Source: Mikania micrantha
Taxonomy: Eukaryota; Streptophyta; Magnoliopsida; Asterales; Asteraceae
NCBI GenBank assembly: GCA_009363875.1
Contig: CM018688.1
Span: forward strand, 58,567,001 to 58,631,000
DNA: 64,000 nt
Direction of reading: 5' to 3'
The notes under the pieces were generated by a model, which was given only the letters and a program-made list of their open reading frames with translations, was not told where the DNA came from and did no database searches. Positions 1-11,177 of this stretch are shown here, one piece after another (within the stretch, counting starts at the first letter, position 1; each line of letters opens with the position of its first letter). Both the position numbers and the translations under genes were made by a program.

Positions 1-1173
1 TCTAATCAAAAACCGGTGCAACCATCCCTTTGACCCACTTTTTATTACTAGCTAATCCTTTTTTTCTCTAATATGAAAAGAAACATTGTTGCAACCATCC
101 TCTATATAGAAACCATTTCTTCAACCATCCCTTTGTCCTATTGTTTTGGGCTTTAAAGTCTGTCTACATTTAGACCATAGCAGGAAAAAAAAGAAATGCT
201 CTCACTCTCTCACCTATTGCTTTCGAATTTCAAAAAAAAATAAAGATTCCAATCTCAATTGAATTCAAATTTCAATTGCAGACTTTTGCAGATGGTGAAA
301 TCATTGATAATTTGATAGGTTAAAGTAGTAGTGTGAGGTATCATCTTCCTTCTCTATCAAAAAAACCCTGAATGACCCAGGTTTGGTATTTGTTTGTTTA
401 TCTTATTCCTTGTGGCTTTTCAAGATGCATGTTGTTGTCAACTGCAGGTAGTTGTTTAATTCGAAGCTGGTTGCCGTAATACCGGTCGTTCTTTGTTTTG
501 TATGTTTGTTGTTGGCGGTTCGACTATTAGTTTTGGTTTTACTGCCGTATTTCTTCCGACAGTTCAAAAACAAATGTTTGCGCATTTGAATGTTCCTTTT
601 TTACGCTAAAAGGGTGTTTATGTATTTTCGTAGGTTTGTTCATGGCGTCGTAAGCAAGAATTATAGTATGTATTTTCGTAGGTTTGTTCTTGATTGGACC
701 CACAGTCATGGTCGGTGCCATGGTTTCTGGACTTCATGGAGCATTGCTACATGTTGCCATTATTTTCACTAACTGATTTTTGTTTAAACATTAAAACTAG
801 CAGGCGCTCTGCCTCAAGGAATTTTCCCTTTTATGTTTACTAATTAATATAATGTCCATCCAGACATACTTAGCACATGTGAGTTTTTACTGACTTGTAT
901 ATATGTGCTTCCGTGCATTAATGACTTGTACAAGAGAAACTATGCATCAATTACGTGTGCCTTATGCTTCAAATTTTGAACACTGGCTATTTTGACTTAG
1001 TTACTTGTAACATATGCATCAATAGTTGTACATTAATCCAAACATGCAATTCTTGTTACGGGCGAGTACTATTTTGATATGAAAATGTACAAGCTTTCAT
1101 GCATGGTTTACATGTATGAGTTGTAGGGTTATATTTGGAATGTTGATAGCACATCTGTTTTACAAAGTAGCCG
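1..1173. other. AT-rich spacer, no gene recognised
   Basis: No ORF here resembles a known protein. A short direct repeat (TATTTTCGTAGGTTTGTT, near 620 and 671) is visible. A possible decayed transposon end with CTAG followed by a small AGGC/GCCT hairpin lies near 797-814 but is too weak to call. Confidence 0.5.
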
Positions 1174-1592
1174 ATAGAGGTGGCAATTTTTACCCAAATT
1201 AAAGGAAATGGGTTAGTTTTGGTAAATAATTGTAGTATAGTGGGTTGAAGTGGGTAACAACATAATATTGAATGAGTTGAGATGGATAGCACTTAAACAC
1301 AATGCGGGTCAAGATGAATAACCAAAATACTATGTAAATATAATGGATTCAAACATTTAAGAATGATTAATTACATATTTGATGAGAAAATCACTAAAAA
1401 TTATCCAAATGAGTTATTTGTTTACTTATAACACATCTTAAACTAAACTAAATTGATGTTTTTTAAGAAACAAACCATTTAGACCCAAAATGATTTTTCT
1501 TAAAACCCGTTCTAACCCGCACTCATCTTGACCCAAACCCATTCTAACACGTTACCCAACCCGACCCAATCCGCCCATTTTGTCGGGCATGG
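1174..1592. mobile_element. Possible degenerate hAT-like MITE
   Basis: The left edge reads AGAGGTGGCAATTTTTACCC, and the right edge carries GACCCAATCCGCCCATTTTG followed by a degraded GTCGGGCATGG. This resembles, in inverted form, the ends of the common plant family starting AGGGGTGGCAAAATGGGC. The interior is AT-rich with scattered GGGTTA and ACCCA words. No clean 8-bp duplication was found, so the limits are approximate. Confidence 0.3.
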
Positions 1593-1842
1593 TAGTTGAT
1601 AATGTGATGATGATCTTATGCTTCTAGAGAATGATTAAATTACCTATTGCAAATTACTTTCTTTCAGAAGTTGTTGAGAATAACCTGTTGAATGTTTGAG
1701 TTTTGTTGTTCGTTTTATAATTTACATTCAATTCTTATTGATCTAAATACTTTTTAATTTTGCTTCTTCTTGTCTTTCGTTTTTCGCGGGTGGATAAATT
1801 AGTATAACACGAACAACGTGTTGTCTATTTTCGTTGCCGCCG

Positions 1843-1867
1843 CCGCATCGTGCGGGTCTCCTACTAG
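1843..1867 (+). mobile_element. Helitron-like 3' terminus
   Basis: A perfect hairpin CCGCA-TCG-TGCGG (1843-1855) is followed 8 nt later by CTAG (1864-1867) and then T. A GC-rich hairpin about 10 nt before a terminal CTRR, inserted before T, is the hallmark of a Helitron 3' end. The 5' end (TC after A) could not be located, so the element's length is unknown. No Rep/helicase ORF is present, so it would be non-autonomous. Confidence 0.6.
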
Positions 1868-4800
1868 TACTATATAATGAGTATTAGAGAGAGAAGATAG
1901 AAAAATCTTAAAATTAAGAGATGTACACTTGATTAAACATAATGTACAAACATTTTATGCATGAATTTTGAAAACTCCATACCTCAACTTCTAGAGTTGT
2001 ATACAATCCCTGCACCTCCTTTCCTTTTTGTTTGAATCACAAATACACTAAATAGGCAATTTTCTACCATATAGGTACACATATCACATTAATATAGAAT
2101 TCTGGCTCCCGTTTCAAATTTCAAAATTGTGTTGCTCCTTCTTCAAATGTCATAAGGTCCTCTGAAAACCCTAAATTCAGAGAGAGAGAGGTGTCGCCTC
2201 CTCTCATTTCAAAACTAAAACAAGGGGTTCGTGCTTCTGATTTCTTCATGCTAGGATGTCTACATGTTGCGGCCTCTCAGGTTCTGTAACGAGTGCTGTA
2301 GCCTGTAAAGGTTCTTCAATTTTCCTTCCTTTTTTGTTATTTTTGCATCAACCGATGGTTTTGAACCCTAGATGCAGTTTTGGGTGAATAAGCAGCAACA
2401 ATCTTGATCAAATAGTCAGATTCAATTAACGAATGGAAGGGAGGGAGGATTACATGTTTCTCTTCTTCTTCATTTAAATTTGTTATGTTGATGGCACCCT
2501 TTTTTTATATATAATGACGATTAAGTTCAAAGCATATGCATCTGTTTTGTAGGTTCTGTTGTGTAAAGCTAGAAGATAGCCAAAAGTTTGAATGCTTAAT
2601 AACACCTTAGTATTAACACCCCACATGAGCTTCACCGCTATGAAAATTGAAAACCACAAGTTTAAAGAGCCTTTCTTTAATTACCTTTTGGTTCAGATTT
2701 TATTTTGATTATATATGTTTTAACGCCCTAATCCACATCTTATTTTGCATGGAGTTTTATAAGCCAATGGATAATGAGAAGAGTAAGCAGAAGAACGTAC
2801 ACACAGAGGGTAACCGTTTCTTATATCCAACTTCCACTTTATAGATTTTTTGGACATTCCTTAATCTATTAATTAGCATTACGATTATTTATGTTTGTCA
2901 CAATGCTAAATTGCAATAGGTAACAACGTATTGTTAATTTATTCATCATAATTTTGCTTGAATATCATAGAGTGAAATTGGGTACTAAACTTATTGATCT
3001 TACGGTTGACATACTACTGAAGATGAATAGATCTTGAAACTTGGTTGATGTGGCATTATAGTAATTTTTATAGTTCTTACATCTGGCTTTGACATGTTTT
3101 GATCCACTTTTTGTATAATATAGCCAGGTTTATTTTCTTGATAATTTTGCTTCATGTAATAACCAAAATAAGGTGTAAACCTTAAATTCTGTTGACTAAT
3201 GTGTTCAAAATTAATTCGGGTCGGGTCATGTTGGTCGATTTTCAAACAGATCAATCAAGGTTGGTCAACTCATCAACTCTTTTTTTCCTCCCCTTCACAG
3301 ATAAAAGTGACGGCGTTCATGTCACTATTTTGCTCCCGTTCAGGCTAGCAAAGTATTTGAGGCTCTAAGGATCGAAAGAACAATTAGCTGAAGCTCTCAA
3401 ATAGGCTACTTGTATTACATGCTCACCTAAGGTTAAAAACCGAGTTTATAATAGTTGTATTGAAGTTTTACATCATGAATTGGCGCTTTAGAAATTAGTT
3501 TTAGTGGAATTTGATTGGTGGAGCATATAAACTCTAAACATATGTTTGCAACAGACTAATTATCCAATTGTATTGGTTTCAATTATATTTGTATTTTTCA
3601 TCTACTCTTGTGGTTAATCTCTTGTTGCAAAATATTATGCTACTCTATCATTGCAGGTGCTTAGGTTAAAAGTGGACAATCACTTGATGTAGTGCTTGGT
3701 GAAGAAAAGGTTTTATATCTTTCACATAGAACTGTTTTATACCATGAAATTTGGCGCTTTAGCTGTTTTGATCAAATGATTCAATCTAAGTTTATATACA
3801 CAAGCATGTCTTGGAGAATTCAAATATAAAAAAGCAAATGAATTTGTTTATTTGATTTAAGCTTACCAGCCGCTTTGCAGGTCCAATGGTTAAGGTTGGG
3901 GCATGTTGGGACAGGACTGGTACAATTTTAATTTAGGTTGGGGAAGGAAGACACATGGTAATGTTCTTGTGGTTGAACCCAGTGAATTATAAATTGCAGA
4001 GATCTTGCTTATGGTTCAGGTTGTATTTATTTTCTGACATCCCTTTTTTTAGTCATGTTATTTTATTTATAATGCTCTATTCATAGATTTGATCAATATA
4101 ATTTGATAGTGAAGCTGTTAATACTGAACTTGAGAAAATGGGTTGAAGATCTGATCAGTTGGTGCTCTATTACACTTACTTCCCCTACTAAATTTGAAGA
4201 AGTTGCATAAGCAAGGATTCAAGATTATATAATATATAATATGTGCTTTTATATATCTCCAAAAATTTTTATAGGTATGTGCTTTTCTTTCTAGACATTG
4301 ATTTCCTTTTGGATTTCAAGATTTCAATGTTTGGATTTAGAATATGAAGAATCTTAACAAGCTCTCTGTGGTTAATATGTAAATAGATATACAACTAGCA
4401 AAATGACATGTAAAGACGAGTGTTTCCATAAAACTATTCAACATTGTTTTCAAGGTTTTAGTGTATTTACCATTATGTTATGTAGTTGATAAACCTTATT
4501 TGACTATTCGCACCTCCTTGAACTTTTTTGGTTAGGTTAATTGTATCTTGTGAAGATAAAAATGGAAAAAGAAAAGAAAAGGCGAATAGTGAAAGTTTTG
4601 GTCATTAGTTTCCATGGTTCTGTGGGTTGAAAGTGTACATTTTTCATTAATAAATAAGAAAAAGGTAAAAAGTAGATATATTGCAGATGAATCTTGATAG
4701 AGATTGTGATGTTTGTGCAGTTTACTACATCTGTCAAGTAGGGTTCTTTTATGGATAGATATTGGTGTGAAATTTTGAAAGTCATCTTTTTTCTCTATCC

Positions 4801-5292
4801 CATATTGTTCATAGATTTTACTTCCTGAATAGATGGTTTTTTCATTAATTTGGGGTTTGATTTATTTTGGACAAATGTTATTTTGGTGGCTTAGGGGTAT
4901 GCCCCATTTACCATCAAATCTAAAAAGTTGCTAGATATGACTTTGTTTCACCATATTACATATTTGTATTGTTCATTCAAGCCGCTAATTTTTTAGTGCT
5001 TTTTTTTAGATGTGTGGTTGAAAGGTTTACATATTTGTGTTTGTATCTGTCAATTTTTGCCAAGGGCTAGAAAGTTGAAGTGTCTCATGCTGAATGATCT
5101 TCTAATTGCGTTGTTTAGTATTAATAGTTCACATATTATATAAAATTCATTTGAGCACGTTTACATTTTGCAAGATAATTTCAGGACGAGTCATATCGAA
5201 TTTTTTAAAAAAATTGGGACCATAATTTTGGGTGTTCAAGATATATTTAAAAAGTAAGGTGTTATAGTTAACGATTTGGTAGTGGGTGGCCG
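1868..5292. other. AT-rich spacer, possible body of a non-autonomous Helitron
   Basis: No ORF longer than about 85 residues and no recognisable protein. The stretch runs up to the Helitron-like end at 5320 and may be its body. A leader-like segment at 2160-2340 (CCCTAAA-type start, GAGAGA tract, then a small ORF from the ATG at 2256 with a cysteine-rich start MSTCCGLSG) could be a captured gene 5' end. That is speculation from sequence style only. Confidence 0.3.
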
Positions 5293-5320
5293 CCGCTGCA
5301 TCGCGCGGGTTTCCTACTAG
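5293..5320 (+). mobile_element. Helitron-like 3' terminus (plus orientation)
   Basis: A CCGC/GCGG hairpin (5293-5296 with 5305-5308) lies 8 nt before CTAG at 5317-5320, followed by T. The sequence closely matches the end at 1843-1867 (same CGGGT-TCCTACTAG end) and is probably the same family. The stem is less regular, suggesting decay. Confidence 0.55.
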
Positions 5321-5344
5321 TATATATATATATATATATATATA
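5321..5344. repeat. (TA)12 microsatellite
   Basis: Uninterrupted TA dinucleotides lie exactly between two Helitron-like 3' ends that face each other. Confidence 0.95.
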
Positions 5345-5348
5345 CATA

Positions 5349-5373
5349 CTAGCAGAAAGCCCGCGCGATGCGG
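5349..5373 (-). mobile_element. Helitron-like 3' terminus (minus orientation)
   Basis: Read on the minus strand, this is a CCGC-ATCGC-GCGG hairpin (5373 to 5361) followed 8 nt later by CTAG (5352-5349) and then T. It mirrors the end at 5317-5320. Its element would extend rightwards from here, but its 5' end was not identified. Confidence 0.6.
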
Positions 5374-6111
5374 CGGAGACGACAATAATTTATAACACGG
5401 TACTTATTTTCTTAGTTTATCAATCATTTCGTCATATATTGTATGATACTTCTATTAATTGTTTTAGTCGTAGCATCGATTTGGTCTATATGTGCCACAA
5501 ATCTTATATATCTAACTTAAATAATAACAAACACACGACTAATGTTCTCATTCATGGGCAAGAGAAACATTGCTTAGTTGAGTTGTAAATGAATATAAAA
5601 ATTAAGGAAAACATTACATAGCATAACTTATGAAATGAAAGCGTCCAAGTTTGATAAATGTGTTTCTCAACTGAAAACTAAGATATTGAAATACTTGTGT
5701 TGGCAAAAATGTGTTCAAATTGTGTATTTTGGATGATTTTAATTGCAATTATTTATTGGGTACCTCAGATAGATAACGGGCATTGTCTGTGAATGTGATC
5801 GAACTTCACTTGACTATTTTGATGCCTGTAACTAATTTAAGTCACAACACTTTAGCCTTTATTATCTTTGGTTGTACATCAAGTCACGTTACTTTCATAG
5901 AATATACATATAATAAAAGCAAAGAATTTTATAAAGAACAGGATTATTATTGATATAATATCTCTTTTAATTAACCAGCTTAACATTCAATATAGAGAAC
6001 AAGAGTTGTATGTTAAATACTGCCAAAATATCAACTTATTAAACCTGCAACATGAATGTAACCACGTACCTTAAATTTACTTAGAAAGAAACATAATTAA
6101 ACCAATATAAA
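5374..6111. other. AT-rich spacer, no gene recognised
   Basis: No coding signal was seen. It may be the interior of the minus-strand Helitron ending at 5349. Confidence 0.5.
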
Positions 6112-6312
6112 CAGGCATAAGGGGCGTAGGATAATAGGGGCTAGAGGGGTGACCGCCCCCTCTTTTTCCTCCATAGTTGTAAATTTTTCGGCCGAAATGT
6201 TATTTTTAGTTAAAAATCGTGGTTTCGCCCCTCCTGGATTCAAAAAATTAACATGTATTATAGGTTTAAAAAATTTCCGCCCCCCTCTCACTTTGCCCAA
6301 GCTCCGCCACTG
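6112..6312 (-). mobile_element. Fragment of a CAGTGGCGG-type hAT element
   Basis: On the minus strand the segment starts CAGTGGCGGAGC at 6312 and ends near CAGG at 6112 in a degraded GGGGCG end. The start matches the inverted repeat of the neighbouring hAT element at 6602-7267. The translated minus frame (WRSLGKVRGG and following) is the non-coding end region that often shows up as a spurious ORF in plant genomes. No target duplication was seen, so it is probably a truncated or decayed copy. Confidence 0.4.
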
Positions 6313-6601
6313 ACAGACATATTGCATTATTAAATATGAATAAAAAAAGAAAATATTGGAAGCAAAAACGTTTAACATTTTGAGTGCTGGCAGCCTGCCA
6401 AAATCAACTTATTGGACAAAAGGCATTTCAGAAGTTGTTACCAGTTACCTCAATATCAAGTTCAACTCTATTCTGATCATGTTATAATTGTGCTTTGGCT
6501 GCAAAAGTATCATTTAACCTTTTTGGTTCATTTTTAGCAACTTGGGGTACATTTGTCACCTGGCTGGTATCTTTTCTCAACCAAAACTGTATTGTCATAA
6601 A

Positions 6602-7267
6602 CAGTGGCGGATCAGGAAAAATTTTCAGTGGGTTCACTAGTTATAAACACTTCAATTAGATAGAATCGGACACAAAAAATTTCGGGTCAGTTTGACGGTT
6701 CGAGTCTTGTAATGTTTATCACGTAATAACAGTGCGATATATTAAGTCAATAATTAAAAAAATATCGTCATTAAAGAGTTCGAAGGTGCGAAGTGTACGC
6801 TCGTTTAAGATTTCTGAGCTCCGGACTAAACGAGAGTCAAAGGGGTCGCGCCCCCTTGTGGGGTTCGGGGCAACGCCCCGAAACATAAACGAAATTTAGG
6901 AAGAAATATTAATTTCGGAAAGCGATTTAACACAATTCTATATAAATTAATGCATTGATTATCGAGAATTATCTAACAAATATCACTTAATCCATTCGTA
7001 ACGCTTTCAAGTGCTTCCTTTTCAATCGCACAAATCACACAAGCATTAAAAAAATCATCACCAATTCGATTATGCAAATTTGTCTCAACGATCTTCACTG
7101 CCAAAAAACATCTCTCAACTGTCGCGGTTGAAACCATGGGGGCCTTAAAATAAATTCCAATGGGGCCTAATTGTTTTATTTAATCAACATTAATATAAAT
7201 TACATGGTTTTTAAGAAGTTGAGTGGGGTCCTTGCCACCCACTAACCTCTTCTTGCATCCGCCTCTG
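6602..7267 (-). mobile_element. hAT deletion derivative with intact 8-bp TSD
   Basis: The element starts CAGTGGCGGAT and ends ATCCGCCTCTG, an imperfect terminal inverted repeat. It is flanked on both sides by the identical 8-mer GTCATAAA (6594-6601 and 7268-7275), the TSD length typical of hAT elements. At 666 bp it is far shorter than an autonomous copy and keeps only the transposase C-terminus (6973-7139, minus). It is therefore an internal-deletion derivative that needs a transposase supplied in trans. Confidence 0.88.
6973..7139 (-). pseudogene. hAT transposase C-terminal dimerisation domain remnant
   Basis: The minus-strand frame reads through STATVERCFLAVKIVETNLHN and on through the GDDFFNACVICAIEKE region to a stop at 6973-6975. 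This matches the hAT-family C-terminal dimerisation motif (S-T-x-x-x-E-R-x-F-S-A, then a conserved helix), of the type found in TTF-type zinc-finger hAT proteins. About 55 codons remain open. The rest of the transposase (zinc finger, catalytic core) is missing, so it cannot be functional. The motif assignment is established family knowledge; the domain identification is by eye. Confidence 0.7.
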
Positions 7268-7275
7268 GTCATAAA

Positions 7276-8629
7276 AGTATGCACCTCCCTTGCCAGATGT
7301 AGTCTACAAACACATTAAAAAGGTCCAAATATTAAATTATTTTATTTATATGAACATTAAGAAACACTAAACTGTTTAAAACTATTAGCACCTGCAATTA
7401 ACTGTATGAATCACCCGAGGACAATTTACCATAATCAGATTTGGGGCTGAAAGTTCACAATTCTCCATATTCCAGTCCCTGTTTACAAGGCGTTAACTGA
7501 ATATCCAATACCACAATTCACGAAGGATACATTCACAGAACGGCTCCTTGGAATGCTGAGGTTTCGAACTTCTACCTTCTTTAAATATGGATAGATTATT
7601 GTGATGCAATCTTTATTGCAAGTCACTGCAAAGTTAAAATGTAATTCAATTTATGTATTTTGATGAATATTCTAACCACCTTAAATAAATGAGCTATAAT
7701 TTGAACACCATATAATTATAAAAACAAGTTTTCAAAATGAGTGGTACTCATGCAGGTCATTCTTTAATTATAATGGCTCATTATTTTCTAAACTTACAAG
7801 AATGCTTCCATTGAACATCTGTCAAAAACCAAGCAAAGAACAGAGAAAAAAGTTCCTGCAGCGATTGAAAATCATACTTAGATAGGTGTCCGTGATTGCA
7901 GGATCGCAAGGAAGCTCCAAGATAGCCACATCGGAAGGTGTCCGGGAATCGTTACTTGAACACTACCTTAAATAGATGTTCCAACAAAGCTGCACCAGAT
8001 AACAGGAAATCATCTATGATATGAATCTGACAAAAAGAAATGGACCTTTTTATTATCATCTAAAATTTAAAGCAAATCATATAAAAGTTTAATGTATTAT
8101 TTATTATATCTCACAAAGTACTTACCTTCTTTAAAGTTCAAGTTTAGAAAGATGGAAATACTACATAAGAGAATTAGTCAAACCTACAACAATATATTGA
8201 CCCTTCATGTTGGTATCTACTAGAAGTGTGAGGCATGTATCCTAGTGTTTTGAAGTTGCAGTGATGTAATACTCCATTGATAGCAGTGATGTCATCCTCC
8301 ATAGATAGATTAGATACCTACACATATTACATGTTTGCAAAGTACGCACAAAAATACAGGAACTCAACTCCATTTTAAAGGTTAGTGAATATTAGTATTT
8401 TTTCTAGCGTGACGCGGTATCGTCAACCCTTGCCAAATCGCCAATTGTAATACCTTACTCTTAAAAAGTTATTAAGAAGCATGCGCACTTATCGTCCCAT
8501 ATTACAAAAAAAAAATCGGCATAATTCGCCTAAAAAAGTTATTTTCTTACAAATTTAAACCTAATCAAATCCATTTTCATATAGTAAGTGAACTGTTGTC
8601 AAAGTTTAATAACTATTACCAACAACGCA
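7276..8629. other. AT-rich spacer, no gene recognised
   Basis: No ORF of note and no repeat structure seen. It may be part of the same non-coding host or Helitron sequence as 5374-6111. Confidence 0.5.
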
Positions 8630-9203
8630 TGTGACATTTCGTTCTTTACTGTGAGGCAATTTCCTAAATTCATGAATTAATATTTTAATTAATTAAATCA
8701 TGATGGAATATGTATATACATTTGAATCTGTGTATATATGTGAGGAAATTACAAGATGAAACAAATCACAAATGATGTTGCGTAGAATTGCCGAATTACA
8801 CGAAATTTCTATAATAATAACCAAAAACCAAATTCATGGGTCCAAAACTAAATTAATGTCAATTATATGATGAATTGAAGTAAAATAAGTGATAACATAA
8901 CTAAATCAAAGAATCCCTAAGTTCGATAAGTCAAACTGCGAAAATCTGCAAAAAGCCAATTCGGCATGCGTAATTGGCAAATTCATGACAACTCGAACTT
9001 CCTAATCACATTATAATCATAATGGGATGTAATTGGAAGCATCACAATGATAATTGATCATTATTAGCAATTCCTGAAATTATACGTGAAAAGCCGAACA
9101 AACAATTGCGAAAACGGCAAAATCAAGCAAACCCTTGATTTAATTTCATCCCTATCCTATTGTCCCATGTCTATCTTATCCTATCTGATTTAATTTCATC
9201 CAA

Positions 9204-9310
9204 TGTCGCCGGCCGGAATCCGGCGAAACTCCGGCGAAGTTCCGGCCTAAAGTCGCCGGCGGCAGAATATTCCGGCAAGATGGAATATTCCGGCAAATAT
9301 TCCGGCCAAA
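9204..9310. repeat. CCGGC-rich cluster in LTR E
   Basis: About ten copies of CCGG/CCGGC words (for example TTCCGGC and AATATTCCGGC) fall within about 105 bp of otherwise AT-rich LTR. It is a dense CpG patch in the first quarter of the LTR. Confidence 0.75.
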
Positions 9311-9402
9311 ATCTGATTTTGTCCTTTATGCGTTCTGAACTGCGTTTCGCGCTCTGGTTCACAATCCGATTATCCGTTTTCAATAAAAAGGACATATTCT
9401 GA

Positions 9403-9790
9403 ATTGATTTCGCATTCCGGACTCGATTTCGGGAACCATTTTACAATCCGGTGATCCAATTTTTATCTGATTATCGATTAAAACTCCGGTTTCAACACAG
9501 GACTTAGTTATGCATCGATTTTCAATACGAAAACGTATCCTTAATCAATTTCACATTCCGGACTCAGTTTCGCTATCTGTTTCGCAATCCGGCGAGCCGA
9601 TAATCGATTCGAGAACTGATTAAATTCCGATTGTAACCCGGAATTCTGTTTCCCATCGGTGTTTAGTATAAAAACCTATTTTTGATCGATTTCGCGTTCC
9701 AGACTCATTTTTGCGATCTGTTTCGCAATCCGGCAACCCGATTTTGATCTAAAAACAGATTGAAATCCCGATTTCAACACATAATACAAC
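9403..9790. repeat. About 140-bp tandem repeat in LTR E
   Basis: Units begin near 9403, 9548 and 9688. Each carries GATTTCGCATTCCGGACTC-like and TTTCGCAATCCGGC-like words followed by an AAACTCCG or AAATCCCG word. The period is 140-145 bp over roughly 2.8 copies, with clear divergence between units. A partial fourth unit may start near 9330. Confidence 0.7.
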
Positions 9791-10835
9791 TTTTCATTTA
9801 TTTATAATCAAATGATTATAAGCATTCAATCAGAATTCAATCATTAATCAAAATCAACGATTTTGACATTATAAGTTAACTAATAAGCGTATCACTTGGA
9901 TTCTGAACGAGCTCGTAATTCGGAATCAGCTCGATGATTCGATTTACATTATACTTGATATTAAATATCATGGAATGTTCTGATAATCCAATTCAAGTAC
10001 AAAGAACTCATAGAACATTAATAAATTGCAGAATTCACTTCAGGTCTTGTGTGATATTTCATTCACAGGATACAAGTGCTCCAATAACACAGGTGAGTTT
10101 CATAGACCCCCTTTTAAATGTTTTGTTTTCCAAAACTCGGGGATGTCAATACAATTACAATGTGATTACAGTACAATGAAAATATGGTAACATATTTCAA
10201 TTACAATGGTATACCTACATGATTTCATTACCCCTTTTCAAATCTTCGGATTTCTAAAATCGGGGTTTGCGTTACAATAACAGTATAGTTATGTATTTCA
10301 ATTATAGTGCTATACTTACATGATTTCATTACCCCTTTTCAAATCTTCTGATTTCTAAAACTCGGGGTTTGCATTACAATTACATGATGGTTACATATTT
10401 CAATTACAATGATACGCTTGCATGTTGCATGTGCATTTCAACTCTTGTCTAATGATTACATGAAAATTGTACCATGCTATGGTAAAAGTCCTCACATAAC
10501 AACTATAACCAATGAACTCACGGAGGAGCCGAATGATAACAATGATAGTACTATCGGGCTGACAACCCCATTCATGGGTAGATAGCGTCTACCCTTGTGT
10601 GAATGCATGTTACCATTTATTACATTACAAGATAACAGCTTAATGCAACGATAGGCATTAAGAGTGAGGCTAAGGTTATACCTTCGGGTATTGCTGCCAA
10701 TTACATTACAGTCACATAGGCTTTGGTTATGGGTTTTCATGGTGAATCATATTCATAAAGTTGTGTATGCCTGCATACTTATCATATCATATTATGTTAT
10801 ATCAAATCATATCATATCAATTTTATTACATCTAT

Positions 10836-10860
10836 GAACTCACCAGCATCCTTGCTGATC
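10836..10860 (+). promoter_or_regulatory. Conserved LTR block (GAACTCACCAGC...GCTGA)
   Basis: GAACTCACCAGC, a short spacer, then TTGCTGA. The same block occurs about 280-390 bp before the 3' end of the other Tekay-like LTRs in this window (35738, 44587, 53374, and inverted at 62474-62496). Conservation across otherwise diverged LTR families suggests a functional site, perhaps in transcript 3'-end formation. That role is inference. Confidence 0.45.
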
Positions 10861-11177
10861 TTTTACATTACAAAAACCAATTTTAGGTGAACAGTGAATA
10901 ACAAAAGAAACGAAGGTGATGATGCACAACAAGATCACATGTTAGGAAACCTTTGTCTATGGATGAATGTAACACAAATGTTGAAGTGTTAACATATTAT
11001 GTAACATAACTTATGTTTAGAATGCCATGTATGTGTTTTGATACAACCACATAGAAAGTCACACCCATCTTGGAGACTTTACCACCAAGCTTCCGCGACA
11101 CGTTATGTCAGTTACCGACTTCATATATCATACAGTGATTACGTCAGGTAATAGGAGAGAGGGGGTGTGACAACGCA

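Larger units (their letters stand above)
8630..11172 (+). mobile_element. Solo LTR of a Tekay-like Ty3/gypsy element (LTR E)
   Basis: The segment starts TGTGACATTTCG and ends GGGGGTGTGACA, flanked by a perfect 5-bp duplication ACGCA (8625-8629 and 11173-11177). No internal region or second LTR lies inside, so this is a 2543-bp solo LTR left by LTR-LTR recombination. Its 3' part shares blocks with the other Tekay-like LTRs here: GAACTCACCAGC (10836), and CTTCCGC with the GGTGTGACA end. Internally it holds a CCGG-rich cluster (9204-9310) and about three 140-bp tandem repeats (9403-9790). Confidence 0.9.

Noticed and set aside
797..814. Possible Helitron end (CTAG followed by an AGGC/GCCT hairpin)
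   Set aside because: The hairpin is only 1 nt from CTAG, unlike the 8-nt spacing of the other ends, and no partner end was found.
9160..9402. Overlapping ORFs on both strands at 9160-9402
   Set aside because: They arise from the CCGGC-rich patch of a solo LTR, which lacks stop codons by composition; there is no protein similarity.
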